NCBI GenBank assembly: GCA_040702975.1
Contig: CP159990.1
Coordinates: forward strand, 1,922,001 to 1,986,000
Direction of reading: 5' to 3'
Source: Roseburia hominis
GTDB taxonomy: Bacteria > Bacillota > Clostridia > Lachnospirales > Lachnospiraceae
DNA length: 64,000 nt
In this document: positions 1 through 8,454 of the stretch, one piece after another
Layout: each line of letters begins with the position of its first letter
Numbering within the stretch: the stretch's first letter is position 1
The notes under the pieces: generated by a model
Database searches by the model: none
Told to the model about the DNA's origin: nothing
Seen by the model: the letters and a program-made list of their open reading frames with translations, nothing else
Made by a program: the position numbers and the translations under genes

Positions 1-165
1 TTGCAGGTAGTGATTCGTTCCTTCAACTCCTACTATGCGGTAAACAGCGATTATCCGCTGATCATGGCGGCATCTGTACTGGCGATTTTGCCGACGCTAT
101 TGTTGTTCTTCTTCTTCCAGCGTTACATCATCGAATCTATGGCAGTATCAGGTGTAAAAGGTTAG
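1..165 (+). CDS. ABC sugar transporter permease, C-terminal end (partial)
   Basis: The window opens inside a reading frame that ends with TAG at 163-165. The 54 visible residues contain a hydrophobic segment followed by QRYIIESMAVSGVKG. The tail (F/Q)RYxxxGxxxGavKG is the usual C-terminus of MalG/UgpE-type inner-membrane permeases of carbohydrate ABC importers (family knowledge). The protein would span the membrane and pair with a second permease, a binding protein and an ATPase lying to the left of the window. The arabinan hydrolases that follow suggest an arabino-oligosaccharide substrate, which is inference. The 5' part is outside the window, so length and start are unknown. Confidence 0.8.
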   Translation: MQVVIRSFNSYYAVNSDYPLIMAASVLAILPTLLLFFFFQRYIIESMAVSGVKG

Positions 166-211
166 AAAAACAAGAACGGTCCTACGGGCTGACGCTTGAG
201 AAAAATGGCAG

Positions 212-249
212 AAAAAAGGGTTGTTTTGTCATCAAAACAGCCCTTTTTT
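212..249 (+). terminator. Intrinsic terminator after the ABC permease
   Basis: The arms 212-228 and 233-249 form a 17 bp stem (GGGTTGTTTTG against CAAAACAGCCC, with A/T-rich outer pairs) closed by the loop TCAT. The T-run is the outer right arm. It separates the transporter from the downstream GH43 gene. Confidence 0.85.
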
Positions 250-317
250 AAACAAACAGACCGTTTGTCGGCTTTTACTTTGGTGAATAGGTTCGGTAAT
301 AGAAAGGAAATAAGACG

Positions 318-1646
318 TTGGATGGTATACTGCGATTAAATGATTATGATGTGGGCACGAATGCAGCGCTTGGTTCTCATGACCCCTCTATGATGTGGGA
401 TCCGGTCAGTAAAAAATATTATTCTTATTCTACGGATGTTTTTATGCCTTCCTGTGGACTAAAGGACGGAATCGGCATTCCCGTACGAAGCTCAGAGGAT
501 CTGGTACATTTTAAATATGAGGGAACTGTTCTGTCAAAGCAGGCGATCCTGGAAGGACGGGATAACGGTGCCTACCCTAAAACGGCTGGCTTCTGGGCTC
601 CTTACGTGGAATATGTAAGGGGAGAGTACCGCATGTTCTATTCTGCCACTCGGAGATTCGGAAGCTCGGAATCCCGAATCTGGCTGGCTACATCTAAGCA
701 CCCGCTGGGGCCTTTTGAAAACAGAGGTGTTGTGATGGATACCTGGGGAACGGACGACACCTTCCCGAATGCCATCGATGCGCATGTGATCTGGGAAAAA
801 GAGAAATGTTTTCTGGTATATGGTTCGTTTTTTGGCGGAATTTATATCAAAGAGCTGGATGCGTCCACGGGACTTCCCAAAGATGGAAATCCAAAGAATC
901 TGGGAAAATGTATTTCAAGAAAACATCCCCATCCGCCGATTGACGGGCCGGAAGGGGCTTCGGTGATCTATGTTCCGCAGTGTGGATACTACTATTTGTT
1001 TCAGTCTTACGGCTGGCTGGGAGATACCTACGATATCCGGGTGGGGCGCAGTAAACAGGTTCTGGGGCCTTATGTGGACAAAGAAGGACGTTCGTTAGTG
1101 GAGGAATCCATGGGAGTGAAGCTGGCAGGCAGTTACCGGTTCCAGGCCAAGATGCCCAATGCGGCGAAGGGGCGGGAAGGCTGGAGATGGGATGGTCTGC
1201 GGGGACCGGGGCATGGAGTTCCCTTTTATGATCCGGTCAGCGAAGGGTATTTCTTCGTGCATCATATTCGCGATGGCGCGCGTATCCATCGGACCTATGA
1301 CAGAAGGGAGAACAGAAACAGTTATAAGATGCATTATATGATGGTGCGTCCCATGTTCTTTCTGAACGGCTGGCCGGTGCTAAGCCCCGAGCCTTATGTA
1401 AGGGAACTTGCCGAGACGGTGCCAAAGGAGCAAAACGGATACTGGGAATTTATCCGGTTTGAGGATAAGGATAACAGAATAAAAGAAGCAGTACGTATGG
1501 AAAATGAGGAAGCAGAACACCTAATACGTTCCGGAAGGGTGCATAAATGCTGGGATTTCGAGAATAGTCAGACGACGTATGCGGTGACCGGATTTGACGA
1601 TTCGGCACTTGCATATTGGGGAAAATTCGTGTATAGTTTATTTTAG
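318..1646 (+). CDS. Glycoside hydrolase family 43 protein (arabinan/arabinoside hydrolase type)
   Basis: A 442-residue five-bladed beta-propeller hydrolase of GH43 type. The three expected acidic residues are visible: D22 in SHDPS (general base), D154 in AIDAHV (pKa modulator) and E212 in GPEGAS (general acid). There is no signal peptide, so it should act in the cytosol on imported arabino-oligosaccharides or arabinoxylo-oligosaccharides. The start is a TTG at 318 with AGAAAGGAAA about 7 bases upstream; no in-frame ATG lies near this RBS. The next GH43 gene at 2701 is a lipoprotein, so the pair probably divides outside and inside steps. Exact linkage specificity cannot be read from the sequence. 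Confidence 0.88.
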   Translation: MDGILRLNDYDVGTNAALGSHDPSMMWDPVSKKYYSYSTDVFMPSCGLKDGIGIPVRSSEDLVHFKYEGTVLSKQAILEGRDNGAYPKTAGFWAPYVEYVRGEYRMFYSATRRFGSSESRIWLATSKHPLGPFENRGVVMDTWGTDDTFPNAIDAHVIWEKEKCFLVYGSFFGGIYIKELDASTGLPKDGNPKNLGKCISRKHPHPPIDGPEGASVIYVPQCGYYYLFQSYGWLGDTYDIRVGRSKQVLGPYVDKEGRSLVEESMGVKLAGSYRFQAKMPNAAKGREGWRWDGLRGPGHGVPFYDPVSEGYFFVHHIRDGARIHRTYDRRENRNSYKMHYMMVRPMFFLNGWPVLSPEPYVRELAETVPKEQNGYWEFIRFEDKDNRIKEAVRMENEEAEHLIRSGRVHKCWDFENSQTTYAVTGFDDSALAYWGKFVYSLF

Positions 1647-1666
1647 ATATTTATAAACTACTATAC
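1631..1666. promoter_or_regulatory. Operator-like inverted repeat before the ArsR-type regulator
   Basis: GTATAGTTTAT at 1631-1641 faces ATAAACTACTATAC at 1653-1666, giving two matched half sites (GTATAG/CTATAC and TTTAT/ATAAA) around an AT-rich centre. It overlaps the stop codon of the GH43 gene and lies about 50 bases before the regulator's ATG. A winged-helix dimer could bind here and regulate its own gene; this is inference. Confidence 0.4.
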
Positions 1667-1713
1667 ATTTTTCACTTGTTTTGCGTTGAGGTGAAAAGAA
1701 AGAGAGGACGCCA

Positions 1714-2634
1714 ATGTTACATATTAAGAACCTGGATGAGGGGTTGGATGTTTTTAAGGCACTTGGCTCAGAGCTGCGCATTCGAATCGTAAAACTATTG
1801 CTTGAAAATCGGGAAATGAATATTAATGAGCTGGCGAGCGCACTGGGTGTCACGAACGGAGCACTTACCAGCCATATTCGGAAACTGGAAGAGAGCGGAA
1901 TTGTGAAAATACTGCTGGAACGTACCGGGCATGGGAATCAGAAGATCTGCAGAGTAGATGTGGATAAGATCCTGGTGGAGGTAGTATCCGATGAGGCAGA
2001 GGAAGATGGAAATGTATTTGTCACGGATATTCCGGTGGGGCAGTATATGGATTATGAGGTATATCCGACCTGCGGTCTGGCTACCGCTACGGCGCTGATC
2101 GGAGAGGCAGATGACCCGCGATATTTTGCACACCCGGACCGTATGAGTGCAGAGATCCTGTGGTTTGGAAGGGGCTATGTGGAGTACATGATTCCCACGC
2201 TTTTGCCGCCCTCCACGAAGATCGACCAGATTACCCTGTCTCTGGAGATGAGTTCTGAGGCACCGGGAGTCAACAATGACTGGCCGTCAGATATCTATTT
2301 TTATCTGAACGGTGTGAATATCGGAATGTGGACGAGTCCCGGAGATTTCGGTGATGTGCGGGGAATTTTTACCCCAGACTGGTGGTTCCCGAACTGGAAT
2401 CAGTATGGACTGCTTAAAATGATCAAAATTGATAAAAAAGGTACTTTTGTAGACGGACTTAAAATTTCAGATGTGAATATCAGGCAGTTTGAGCTTGATT
2501 ATAAGAGCACGATCCGCTTCCGTTTTGAAGTGCCAAAGGATGCTCAAAATGTTGGAGGACTGACCATTTTCGGCAGTAAGTTTGGAAATTACAGCCAGGC
2601 GATCCAGGCAAGGATCGCGTACAGCCCGATGTAG
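1714..2634 (+). CDS. ArsR-type winged-helix regulator with a C-terminal beta-rich domain
   Basis: A 306-residue protein. Residues about 8-80 are a winged helix of ArsR type: FKALGSELRIRIVKLLLEN, then NINELASALGVTNGALTSHIRKLEESG as the recognition helix pair. The remaining roughly 210 residues are rich in aromatic and beta-type sequence (GRGYVEYMIPTLLPP, WFPNWNQYG) and carry no metal-binding Cys cluster. Typical ArsR proteins are about 100 residues, so the extra domain is probably a ligand sensor. It sits between two GH43 genes and before abfA, which suggests it senses an arabinose-containing ligand (inference). RBS AGAGAGGA precedes the ATG. Confidence 0.8.
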   Translation: MLHIKNLDEGLDVFKALGSELRIRIVKLLLENREMNINELASALGVTNGALTSHIRKLEESGIVKILLERTGHGNQKICRVDVDKILVEVVSDEAEEDGNVFVTDIPVGQYMDYEVYPTCGLATATALIGEADDPRYFAHPDRMSAEILWFGRGYVEYMIPTLLPPSTKIDQITLSLEMSSEAPGVNNDWPSDIYFYLNGVNIGMWTSPGDFGDVRGIFTPDWWFPNWNQYGLLKMIKIDKKGTFVDGLKISDVNIRQFELDYKSTIRFRFEVPKDAQNVGGLTIFGSKFGNYSQAIQARIAYSPM

Positions 2635-2700
2635 CGGGCATGGCGAATAGAATTTCCGATACTCTACGGCCGGCAGTGTGTCGGTTTGAGAGGAAAAGCT

Positions 2701-4158
2701 ATGAAAAAAAAGGCAGCAATTTGTATAGCGCTGGCGGCAGTGCTTCTCACCGGCTGCGGTGAGAAGCTGAAGGCGGAGCCGCCGGTGGAAAAGACCTTTG
2801 AGGAGGTTTCGGTGCATGACCCGTCAATCGTGGCAGGAGAGGACGGGGCTTACTATATATTTGGTTCTCATCTTGCAGTGGCTAAGACAGATGATCTGAT
2901 CAACTGGACTTATGTCAATCAGGGAATCAAGAATGAGAATCCGATCATTCCGGACGTATATAACGTAATGCGTGAAGCCTTTGAATGGGCGCACAGCAAT
3001 ACCTTCTGGGCGCCGGATGTGATTAAACTTAAAGATGGAAAATATCATCTCTATTATTGCAACTGTCAGGGAGATGAGCCCTTATCCTGCCTGGGAATGG
3101 CCATATCAGACAGTGTGTCAGGTCCCTACGAGAATCAGGGACTTCTGTTGAAATCAGGTATGCCGGAGCCGCAACCCAGCGAGAACGGCAAGATCTATAT
3201 GTCAACGGTAGACCCAAATGTGGTGGATCCGGTCGTATTTTATGATCAGGAAGAAAGATTGTGGATGATCTATGGTTCCTATTCAGGAGGTATCTTTGTC
3301 AAAGAATTGGACCCGGTGAGCGGACTTCCTCTGGAATCCGGCTATGGGAAGAAATTGTTAGGAGGGAATCATCTTCGGATTGAGGCTCCTTATGTCATCT
3401 ATAATTCGGATACGGAATATTACTATATGTTCCTCTCCTTTGGTGGGCTGGATTCCGACGGCGGGTATAATATCAGAGTCTGCCGTTCCAAAACGCCGGA
3501 TGGTCCTTATGAGGATTCCATGGGCCAGGACATGATAGAATGTGAGGGACCAAAGGGCAGCGCGTTTAGTGATGCGACGGCTGCACTCTACGGTACGAAG
3601 CTGATGGGCTGCTACAAATTCCTCTGGAGCGAGGGGGAAGACGGGGAGGACCGCAAAGGCTATCTGTCTCCAGGACACAATTCCTGTTTATATGATGAGG
3701 AGAGTGGCAAATATTTCCTGATCTATCACACCCGTTTTGAGAACAGCGGGGAGGAGCACCAGGTCCGGGTACATCAGATGTTCTTCAATGATGCAGGCTG
3801 GCCGGTAGTGGCGCCTTATCGCTATACGGGAGAGACGATCGCTTCCTATAAAGAGTCTGAGGTGGCAGGAACCTATAAGTATATCAACCATAGCCGGCAG
3901 ATTTCGGCACAAATGAATGAATCTGTTTTGATCGAGCTTAAGAAGAACGGGGAGATCTCTGGCGAGGCAAAGGGAACCTGGGAGTTCTCTGACGATCATA
4001 AGATCAGCCTGACCATAGATGGAAATACCTATCAGGGCGTGGTCTTAAAGCAGTGGGACGAAGATGGTAAAAAGTATGTGATGACGTTTACCGCCTTGAA
4101 CGAAGAGACCGGAATGTCTGTCTGGGGCAGTAATCTTCAGGCTTTAGATGAGCCGTAA
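2701..4158 (+). CDS. GH43 lipoprotein (extracellular arabinan hydrolase type)
   Basis: ATG 2701 is preferred over the upstream TTG 2686 because AGAGGA ends six bases before it and a clean lipoprotein signal follows: KKK, a hydrophobic run, and the lipobox LTGC with Cys19. The mature protein is anchored on the outer face of the membrane. GH43 landmarks are visible: HDPSIV (base), VVDPVVFYD and IEAPYVIY, with the propeller ending near [20 protein letters not shown]-terminal module of about 110 residues with [11 protein letters not shown] and [21 protein letters not shown] resembles the small beta module often attached to GH43 enzymes. It would release arabino-oligosaccharides for import. Confidence 0.88.
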   Translation: MKKKAAICIALAAVLLTGCGEKLKAEPPVEKTFEEVSVHDPSIVAGEDGAYYIFGSHLAVAKTDDLINWTYVNQGIKNENPIIPDVYNVMREAFEWAHSNTFWAPDVIKLKDGKYHLYYCNCQGDEPLSCLGMAISDSVSGPYENQGLLLKSGMPEPQPSENGKIYMSTVDPNVVDPVVFYDQEERLWMIYGSYSGGIFVKELDPVSGLPLESGYGKKLLGGNHLRIEAPYVIYNSDTEYYYMFLSFGGLDSDGGYNIRVCRSKTPDGPYEDSMGQDMIECEGPKGSAFSDATAALYGTKLMGCYKFLWSEGEDGEDRKGYLSPGHNSCLYDEESGKYFLIYHTRFENSGEEHQVRVHQMFFNDAGWPVVAPYRYTGETIASYKESEVAGTYKYINHSRQISAQMNESVLIELKKNGEISGEAKGTWEFSDDHKISLTIDGNTYQGVVLKQWDEDGKKYVMTFTALNEETGMSVWGSNLQALDEP

Positions 4159-4199
4159 GCAGTGACATCTTAAAAGATAAGGAGGACAAGAGGCTTACT

Positions 4200-5732
4200 A
4201 TGGCAAAACTATTGATTAACACGGAACGAAAATTAAGTAAGATCAGTAAAGAGATTTACGGACATTTTTCGGAGCATCTTGGCAGATGTATCTATGAGGG
4301 TATTTATGTAGGAGAGGATTCTCCGATTGAAAATGTAAATGGTATGCGTACAGACGTGGTGGAGGCGCTGAAGGCGATCAAGGTGCCGGTACTGCGCTGG
4401 CCGGGCGGATGCTTTGCGGACGAGTATCACTGGGAAGACGGAATCGGCCCAAAGGAAGAGAGAAAGACCATCATCAATACCCACTGGGGCGGTGTTGTGG
4501 AGGACAACAGCTTCGGTACGCATGAATATTTTGAACTTTGCCGGCAGCTTGGCTGTAAGACCTATGTAAACGGGAACCTGGGAAGCGGGACCGTCAGGGA
4601 GATGTCCGAATGGGTAGAGTATATGACCTTTAAAGGAGTGTCTCCGATGGCAAAGCTTCGTGCCGAGAACGGGCATGAGGAGCCGTGGAAGGTGGATTAT
4701 TTTGGTGTAGGAAATGAAAACTGGGGCTGTGGCGGCAACATGACACCGGAGTATTATGCAAATGAGTACCGCAGATATCAGACCTATGTGCGTGATTACT
4801 CCCAGCACTCCATGGATCCCCAGGAGCATATAAAGCCATCGATCCTCAAGGTTTGCTGTGGGCCGAATGTTGATGATTATGAATGGACCAGAGGCGTTCT
4901 TGAGACCTGCTTCAGACATAGCGAGGGGTCCCCACATGGCTTTATGGACGGTCTTTCTCTGCACTACTACGTGCACCCGGAAGGCTGGGTGAAAAAGGGA
5001 AGCGCCACCGACTTTGATGAGAAGGTGTGGTACAAGACCTTAAGTAAAGCGCTCTATATGGACGAGCTGATCCGCCGCCACGGAGCGATCATGGACGAAT
5101 TTGATCCGAATAAGGAAATCGCGATGATCGTGGACGAGTGGGGAACCTGGTTTACGGTAGAGCCGGGAACCAATCCGGGATTTTTGTATCAGCAGAACAC
5201 GATCCGTGATGCGCTGGTGGCAGGAATTACTTTGAATATTTTCAATAAGCATTCAGACCGTGTGAGAATGGCAAATATCGCACAGATCGTCAATGTACTT
5301 CAGGCCATGCTTCTGACGGAGGGAGATAAGATGATCAAAACGCCGACCTATCACATTTTCGATATGTACAAATGCCATCAGGATGCACAACTTGTGGAGA
5401 GCTGGATTGATACGAAGACTATCGGTCTGGAGGAGGAATATATGGTTCCGAATCTGACGGAATCCGTTTCCATCGGAGAGGACGGAAAACTCCATATCAC
5501 TGTGACCAATCTTTCTGTAGAAGAAGCGAGCGAGATCGATGCAGTGATAGACTGCAGGGTATCTTCGGTGACCGGCGAGATCGTGACCGGCGAGATGCAT
5601 GAAATGAATACCTTTGAGGATCCTGGGAGGGTACAGCTTCAGAAATTTGATGCAGTGGAGATGAACGAGAAGGGTCTGAGATTTGTCGCTCCGCCTTGCA
5701 GCGTTCTGCATTTGACAGTAGAGATGGCATAG
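4200..5732 (+). CDS. abfA: Alpha-L-arabinofuranosidase, GH51
   Basis: A 510-residue intracellular GH51 enzyme that removes terminal L-arabinofuranose from arabino-oligosaccharides. The acid/base Glu173 lies in GVGNENWG and the nucleophile Glu313 in IVDEWG, both in the expected TIM-barrel context; the C-terminal beta domain follows ([19 protein letters not shown]). The N-terminus ([22 protein letters not shown]) is typical. RBS AAGGAGG lies 13-19 bases before the ATG. It is 41 bases downstream of the GH43 lipoprotein gene and probably in one transcript with it. Confidence 0.95.
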   Translation: MAKLLINTERKLSKISKEIYGHFSEHLGRCIYEGIYVGEDSPIENVNGMRTDVVEALKAIKVPVLRWPGGCFADEYHWEDGIGPKEERKTIINTHWGGVVEDNSFGTHEYFELCRQLGCKTYVNGNLGSGTVREMSEWVEYMTFKGVSPMAKLRAENGHEEPWKVDYFGVGNENWGCGGNMTPEYYANEYRRYQTYVRDYSQHSMDPQEHIKPSILKVCCGPNVDDYEWTRGVLETCFRHSEGSPHGFMDGLSLHYYVHPEGWVKKGSATDFDEKVWYKTLSKALYMDELIRRHGAIMDEFDPNKEIAMIVDEWGTWFTVEPGTNPGFLYQQNTIRDALVAGITLNIFNKHSDRVRMANIAQIVNVLQAMLLTEGDKMIKTPTYHIFDMYKCHQDAQLVESWIDTKTIGLEEEYMVPNLTESVSIGEDGKLHITVTNLSVEEASEIDAVIDCRVSSVTGEIVTGEMHEMNTFEDPGRVQLQKFDAVEMNEKGLRFVAPPCSVLHLTVEMA

Positions 5733-5747
5733 AAAGATGCAAAAGCG

Positions 5748-6014
5748 ATGCAGGAAGGACAGAGATATTGTAGAAAATGCCTCTTAAGGGAGATGGACGA
5801 GGCCGAATATTTCAAAAATATGTATGATTATATAGCACGTCTTCCCCATGAGGATAAGGTATCCGACGAGGAGTACGAAAGGCGGCTTTCCATCTGTAAA
5901 GGGTGCGATTATCTCCTACAGGGAATGTGCCGGTTGTGCGGATGTTATGTGGAGATGCGCGCGGTCATGAAAGTGCGCGGCTGTCCGGATATACCGGATC
6001 GTTGGAAAGCGTAG
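5748..6014 (+). CDS. DUF6171 family small cysteine-rich protein
   Basis: An 88-residue protein with four Cys pairs: CRKC near the N-terminus, then CKGC, CRLCGC and a late C in RGCPD. The CxxC spacing suggests one or two zinc knuckles. The pattern matches the DUF6171 family, small proteins of unknown function that sit beside sugar or metabolic genes in Lachnospiraceae (from memory of the family). It starts 16 bases after the abfA stop and has only a weak RBS, so it may be translationally coupled to abfA. Function is not known. Confidence 0.7.
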   Translation: MQEGQRYCRKCLLREMDEAEYFKNMYDYIARLPHEDKVSDEEYERRLSICKGCDYLLQGMCRLCGCYVEMRAVMKVRGCPDIPDRWKA

Positions 6015-6098
6015 AGGAGTTTCACGTAACTCTTACTATTTTACTGTTTTTATAGTATTCACGATAGCGAGAACAATCGGAATTGATATGGGAAAGGA

Positions 6099-6150
6099 AA
6101 CAGCCCGGGGACTGGTGAGGGGAAACCTGACCGGCTTCGGGTTGTTTTTT
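6099..6150. terminator. Bidirectional terminator between DUF6171 and DUF3592 genes
   Basis: AACAGCCCGGGGACTGGT at 6099-6116 pairs with ACCGGCTTCGGGTTGTT at 6130-6146, followed by TTTT on the plus strand. It lies between convergent genes and touches the stop codon of the minus-strand gene. Confidence 0.8.
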
Positions 6151-6683
6151 CAGGCAACCGGGCGTATGAAAATAGTGCTTAAATGATGTTTTTGGGTCAC
6201 GAAGAAGCTGGAAAAAAGCAGAATAGAAATGCCTGCAATCCATATGCCCGGAAACGGTGAAGCCGGATCATTCCGAGTGTAAAACCGGCTGGGAATCTGG
6301 CTGTTATAATAGATTGTAATATGATCTCCAACGGTAGGACCGAGAGGAACCTGGCTTATCTCGCCCTGGCATTCGGATAAAAGATGAGTGGCTTTGTAGA
6401 AAAAATTACTTTCCGTGGCGCCCTCGATCAGTTTAGAATCCGGAGTCTGGAAACGATAGTAAAGCCGATAAGCGGGATAGGTGATGCCCCCGTTTGTAAT
6501 ATCCCATTTTTCAATCTTATATACTTCTGCGCTGGTCTGATTTTGGCAGGTCAGTTTTAAATATCCCCATCTTATGGCTGGGGCGAACATGGTAAACAGG
6601 ATGTATATGATCAACAGTATAAAAAAAGCCTTTAGGGCATAAAATTTTGCTCCTTTTGGTACGGAATTCTTTTTTCTCTTCAT
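6150..6683 (-). CDS. DUF3592-type membrane protein
   Basis: A 177-residue protein with one membrane segment near residues 15-37 (FFILLIIYILFTMFAPAI), an extracytoplasmic domain of about 100 residues, and a second membrane segment near 145-165 (WIAGISILLFSSFFV). The loop contains YPAYRLYYRF and VGDHITIYYNSQIPSRFY, which resemble the DUF3592 signature (G..V.V.YNP..P). Function is unknown. It is a single minus-strand gene between terminators; RBS AGGAGGA precedes the ATG at 6683. Confidence 0.7.
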   Translation of the reverse strand: MKRKKNSVPKGAKFYALKAFFILLIIYILFTMFAPAIRWGYLKLTCQNQTSAEVYKIEKWDITNGGITYPAYRLYYRFQTPDSKLIEGATESNFFYKATHLLSECQGEISQVPLGPTVGDHITIYYNSQIPSRFYTRNDPASPFPGIWIAGISILLFSSFFVTQKHHLSTIFIRPVA

Positions 6684-7034
6684 TTGGAAATCCTCCTTTT
6701 GATTAGCAGGTATACTTTATTATTACTCAGTTTAGCATTAGATGAAAAATGGTACTATCAGTGTAGGGTAAAAGAAATGTTAAATTAAGGAAAAATGTGT
6801 TGCAGGGTAGCAACGGAATTGGCTCGCCGGGTATTATTCCCTTAAAATATCTTGGAATGTATAAGGAATGTGTATTTTATAAAGGTTGACAAACCTATGA
6901 TTTCTAAGTATGATAAAGGTGTATTTTCTAAAAGATTTCGGTTTTCTTTTAGCAAATCATTGCATGTCAAATCGACATATACTTTCTGATATAAGCTAGA
7001 TTCGCACTTTCATATATAAAAAAGGAGAGTGCAT
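6684..7034. other. Gene-free interval before the Rpn-family gene
   Basis: About 350 AT-rich bases. It holds the minus-strand gene's start region, two small hairpins near 6800-6840 (GTTGC/GCAAC and GGAAT/ATTCC) and the consensus promoter at 6886-6914. No reading frame with an RBS and no known RNA family was recognised. Confidence 0.6.
6886..6914 (+). promoter_or_regulatory. Sigma-A promoter for the Rpn-family gene
   Basis: TTGACA at 6886-6891, a 17-base spacer, and TATGAT at 6909-6914. It lies about 120 bases upstream of the ATG at 7035. Confidence 0.75.
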
Positions 7035-8021
7035 ATGGAAAAAAAGGATTGTAGGAAAGAAATATTTGGACAACTCAAAACAAGAGAGGAGGCGCTGAAG
7101 GAAATCAGGTGTAACCGGTCAGTATATCTGGTATTTCTGGATTTAAAAAAGGAGTAACAGGAACATTTTATTGAGTTTTGCATGGGAGTGCGTGGCATTA
7201 AAATGACGTATGACACATTTTTTAAGCACATTTTTAATGCGGAATCACATCCGGAACGGCTCTCAGGATTGCTCTCGGCAATTATAGGACGTCCTCTTAC
7301 GGTGAAACGTGCACTTCCGAAGGAACACAGCCGGATCACAGAAAGAGGTTCCCTTCTGGAACTGGACATTATCGTAGAATTTGATACGGGTGAACTCGGA
7401 GACGTTGAAATACAAAAGATAGGGTATTTGTTTCCGGGTGAAAGAGCGTCCTGTTATGCGGCGGATATGGTAATGCGTCAGTATGAACGGGAAAAAAGTA
7501 TCCGAGGCGAACATTTTACTTATAAAGATTTAAAATCTGTTTATACAATCGTTTTGGTTGAGAATAGCGGGAAGGAATTTCGTCAGATGCCAAAACAGTA
7601 TATTCATCGAGGCAAAGTGCAGTTTGATACCGGATTAAAAATGGAGTTTTTACAAGAATTCTATTTTATTCCTCTTGATGTTTTCTTTGAAATGAAGCAT
7701 AATGAAGGAGAAGCAACAGTAAAAAATGATCTGGAAGCCTGGCTATATTTTATCGGTTCAGATAAACCGGAAGAGATTATGAGAGTAATTGAGGCTCGGC
7801 CTGGTTTCGCAGAGCTGTACCGGGAGGTATGTGAATTTCGGTATCATCCTAAGGAGGCGATTAGAATGTTTTCGGATGCACTTAGAAAATTGGATGAGAA
7901 TACGGTAAAATATATGATTGAAGAGCAGAAAAGGGAGATTGAGGAGCAGCGAAAAGAGATTGAGGAACAGCGAAGAGAGATTAAAGAGCTGAAGATACTT
8001 CTCGCTGAGAAAATGTCATAG
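7035..8021 (+). pseudogene. Rpn-family PD-(D/E)XK nuclease gene broken by an in-frame stop
   Basis: The gene begins at ATG 7035 after a strong RBS (AAAGGAGAG) and reads 40 codons to TAA at 7155-7157. The same frame then continues unbroken to 8021. Both parts belong together: the N-terminal piece EKKDCRKEIFGQLKTREEAL plus FCMGVRGIKMTYDTFFKHIF is the usual opening of Rpn/PDDEXK recombination-promoting nucleases. The nuclease core is visible downstream (LLELDIIVEF, GDVEIQKIG, the D-ExK motif), and the C-terminus is a repeated coiled coil (EEQKREIEEQRKEIEEQRREI). The possible internal ATG at 7182 has no RBS, so the product is probably inactive or made only by readthrough. An intact copy would be about 328 residues. 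Confidence 0.8.
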
Positions 8022-8044
8022 AAGCTATTTTTTGAATGAAAAGT

Positions 8045-8090
8045 ACAAGTCCTACAGATTCGTAATTTTGGTGATCTGTGGGACTTGTTT
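8045..8090 (+). terminator. Intrinsic terminator after the Rpn-family gene
   Basis: ACAAGTCCTACAGAT at 8045-8059 pairs with ATCTGTGGGACTTGT at 8074-8088 (15 bp, one wobble), then TTT. Confidence 0.8.
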
Positions 8091-8093
8091 ACT

Positions 8094-8144
8094 GTTGCCA
8101 TGTATGCCTAGATGAATGTCCACCGGACATTCATCTAGGCTGCC
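8094..8144 (+). repeat. Terminator-linked palindromic repeat, copy 1
   Basis: Starts with GTTGCCATGTATGCC directly after the terminator. Its core is a perfect 16 bp palindrome, GCCTAGATGAATGTCC at 8106-8121 and its complement at 8125-8140, around the loop ACC. It ends CTGCCA. It shares layout and sequence with the copies at 8358, 20417, 46776, 56202 (minus) and 63444. Confidence 0.8.
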
Positions 8145-8284
8145 AAAGTACTTTTTGAGGTTTTGCAGAAATTTTATGCGAGGATTTTAGCGTGCAAGTA
8201 GTGTTAAATTGACCTGGAAAAAAGTTAGTTACACAGGGGCTAAAAGACTGATTTTTCATATAGGAATTTTACGAAAATAATGGG

Positions 8285-8313
8285 TTGTAATATTCTGGTA
8301 TTTTGCTTATAAT
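8285..8313 (+). promoter_or_regulatory. Promoter upstream of the ABC exporter
   Basis: TTGTAA at 8285-8290, a 17-base spacer, and TATAAT at 8308-8313. Transcription would begin near 8320, immediately before a hairpin with a T-run, then pass repeat copy 2 and reach the exporter gene at 8455. Confidence 0.6.
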
Positions 8314-8330
8314 GGATAGAAAGAATGATG

Positions 8331-8356
8331 CCTTCCCTTGCACAGGGGAGGTTTTT
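8331..8356 (+). terminator. Short hairpin with T-run, possible leader terminator
   Basis: CCTTCCC at 8331-8337 pairs with GGGGAGG at 8345-8351 (one wobble) and TTTTT follows. It is only about 20 bases after the -10 box, so it would either stop a very short RNA or attenuate the exporter transcript. Confidence 0.5.
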
Positions 8357-8357
8357 A

Positions 8358-8408
8358 GTTGCCATGCATACCTAAGTGAACGTCCGGTGGACGTTCATCT
8401 CGGTTGCC
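8358..8408 (+). repeat. Terminator-linked palindromic repeat, copy 2
   Basis: GTTGCCATGCATACCTAAG opens the copy; TGAACGTCC and GGACGTTCA form the central stem; CTCGGTTGCC closes it. It follows the T-run of the hairpin at 8331-8356. Confidence 0.85.
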
Positions 8409-8454
8409 ATGTATATGCTGGCGAATATTTTATGGATCATGAGAGGATAAAACA

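Larger units (their letters stand above)
8022..8454. other. Gene-free interval with two palindromic repeats
   Basis: About 430 bases between the Rpn-family pseudogene and the ABC exporter. It contains a terminator (8045-8090), palindromic repeat copy 1 (8094-8144), a promoter (8285-8313), a short hairpin with a T-run (8331-8356) and repeat copy 2 (8358-8408). No credible coding frame was seen. Confidence 0.75.

Noticed and set aside
8094..8408. Two close palindromic copies as the start of a CRISPR array.
   Set aside because: Only two diverged copies more than 200 bases apart, no regular spacers and no cas genes; they belong to the dispersed repeat family.
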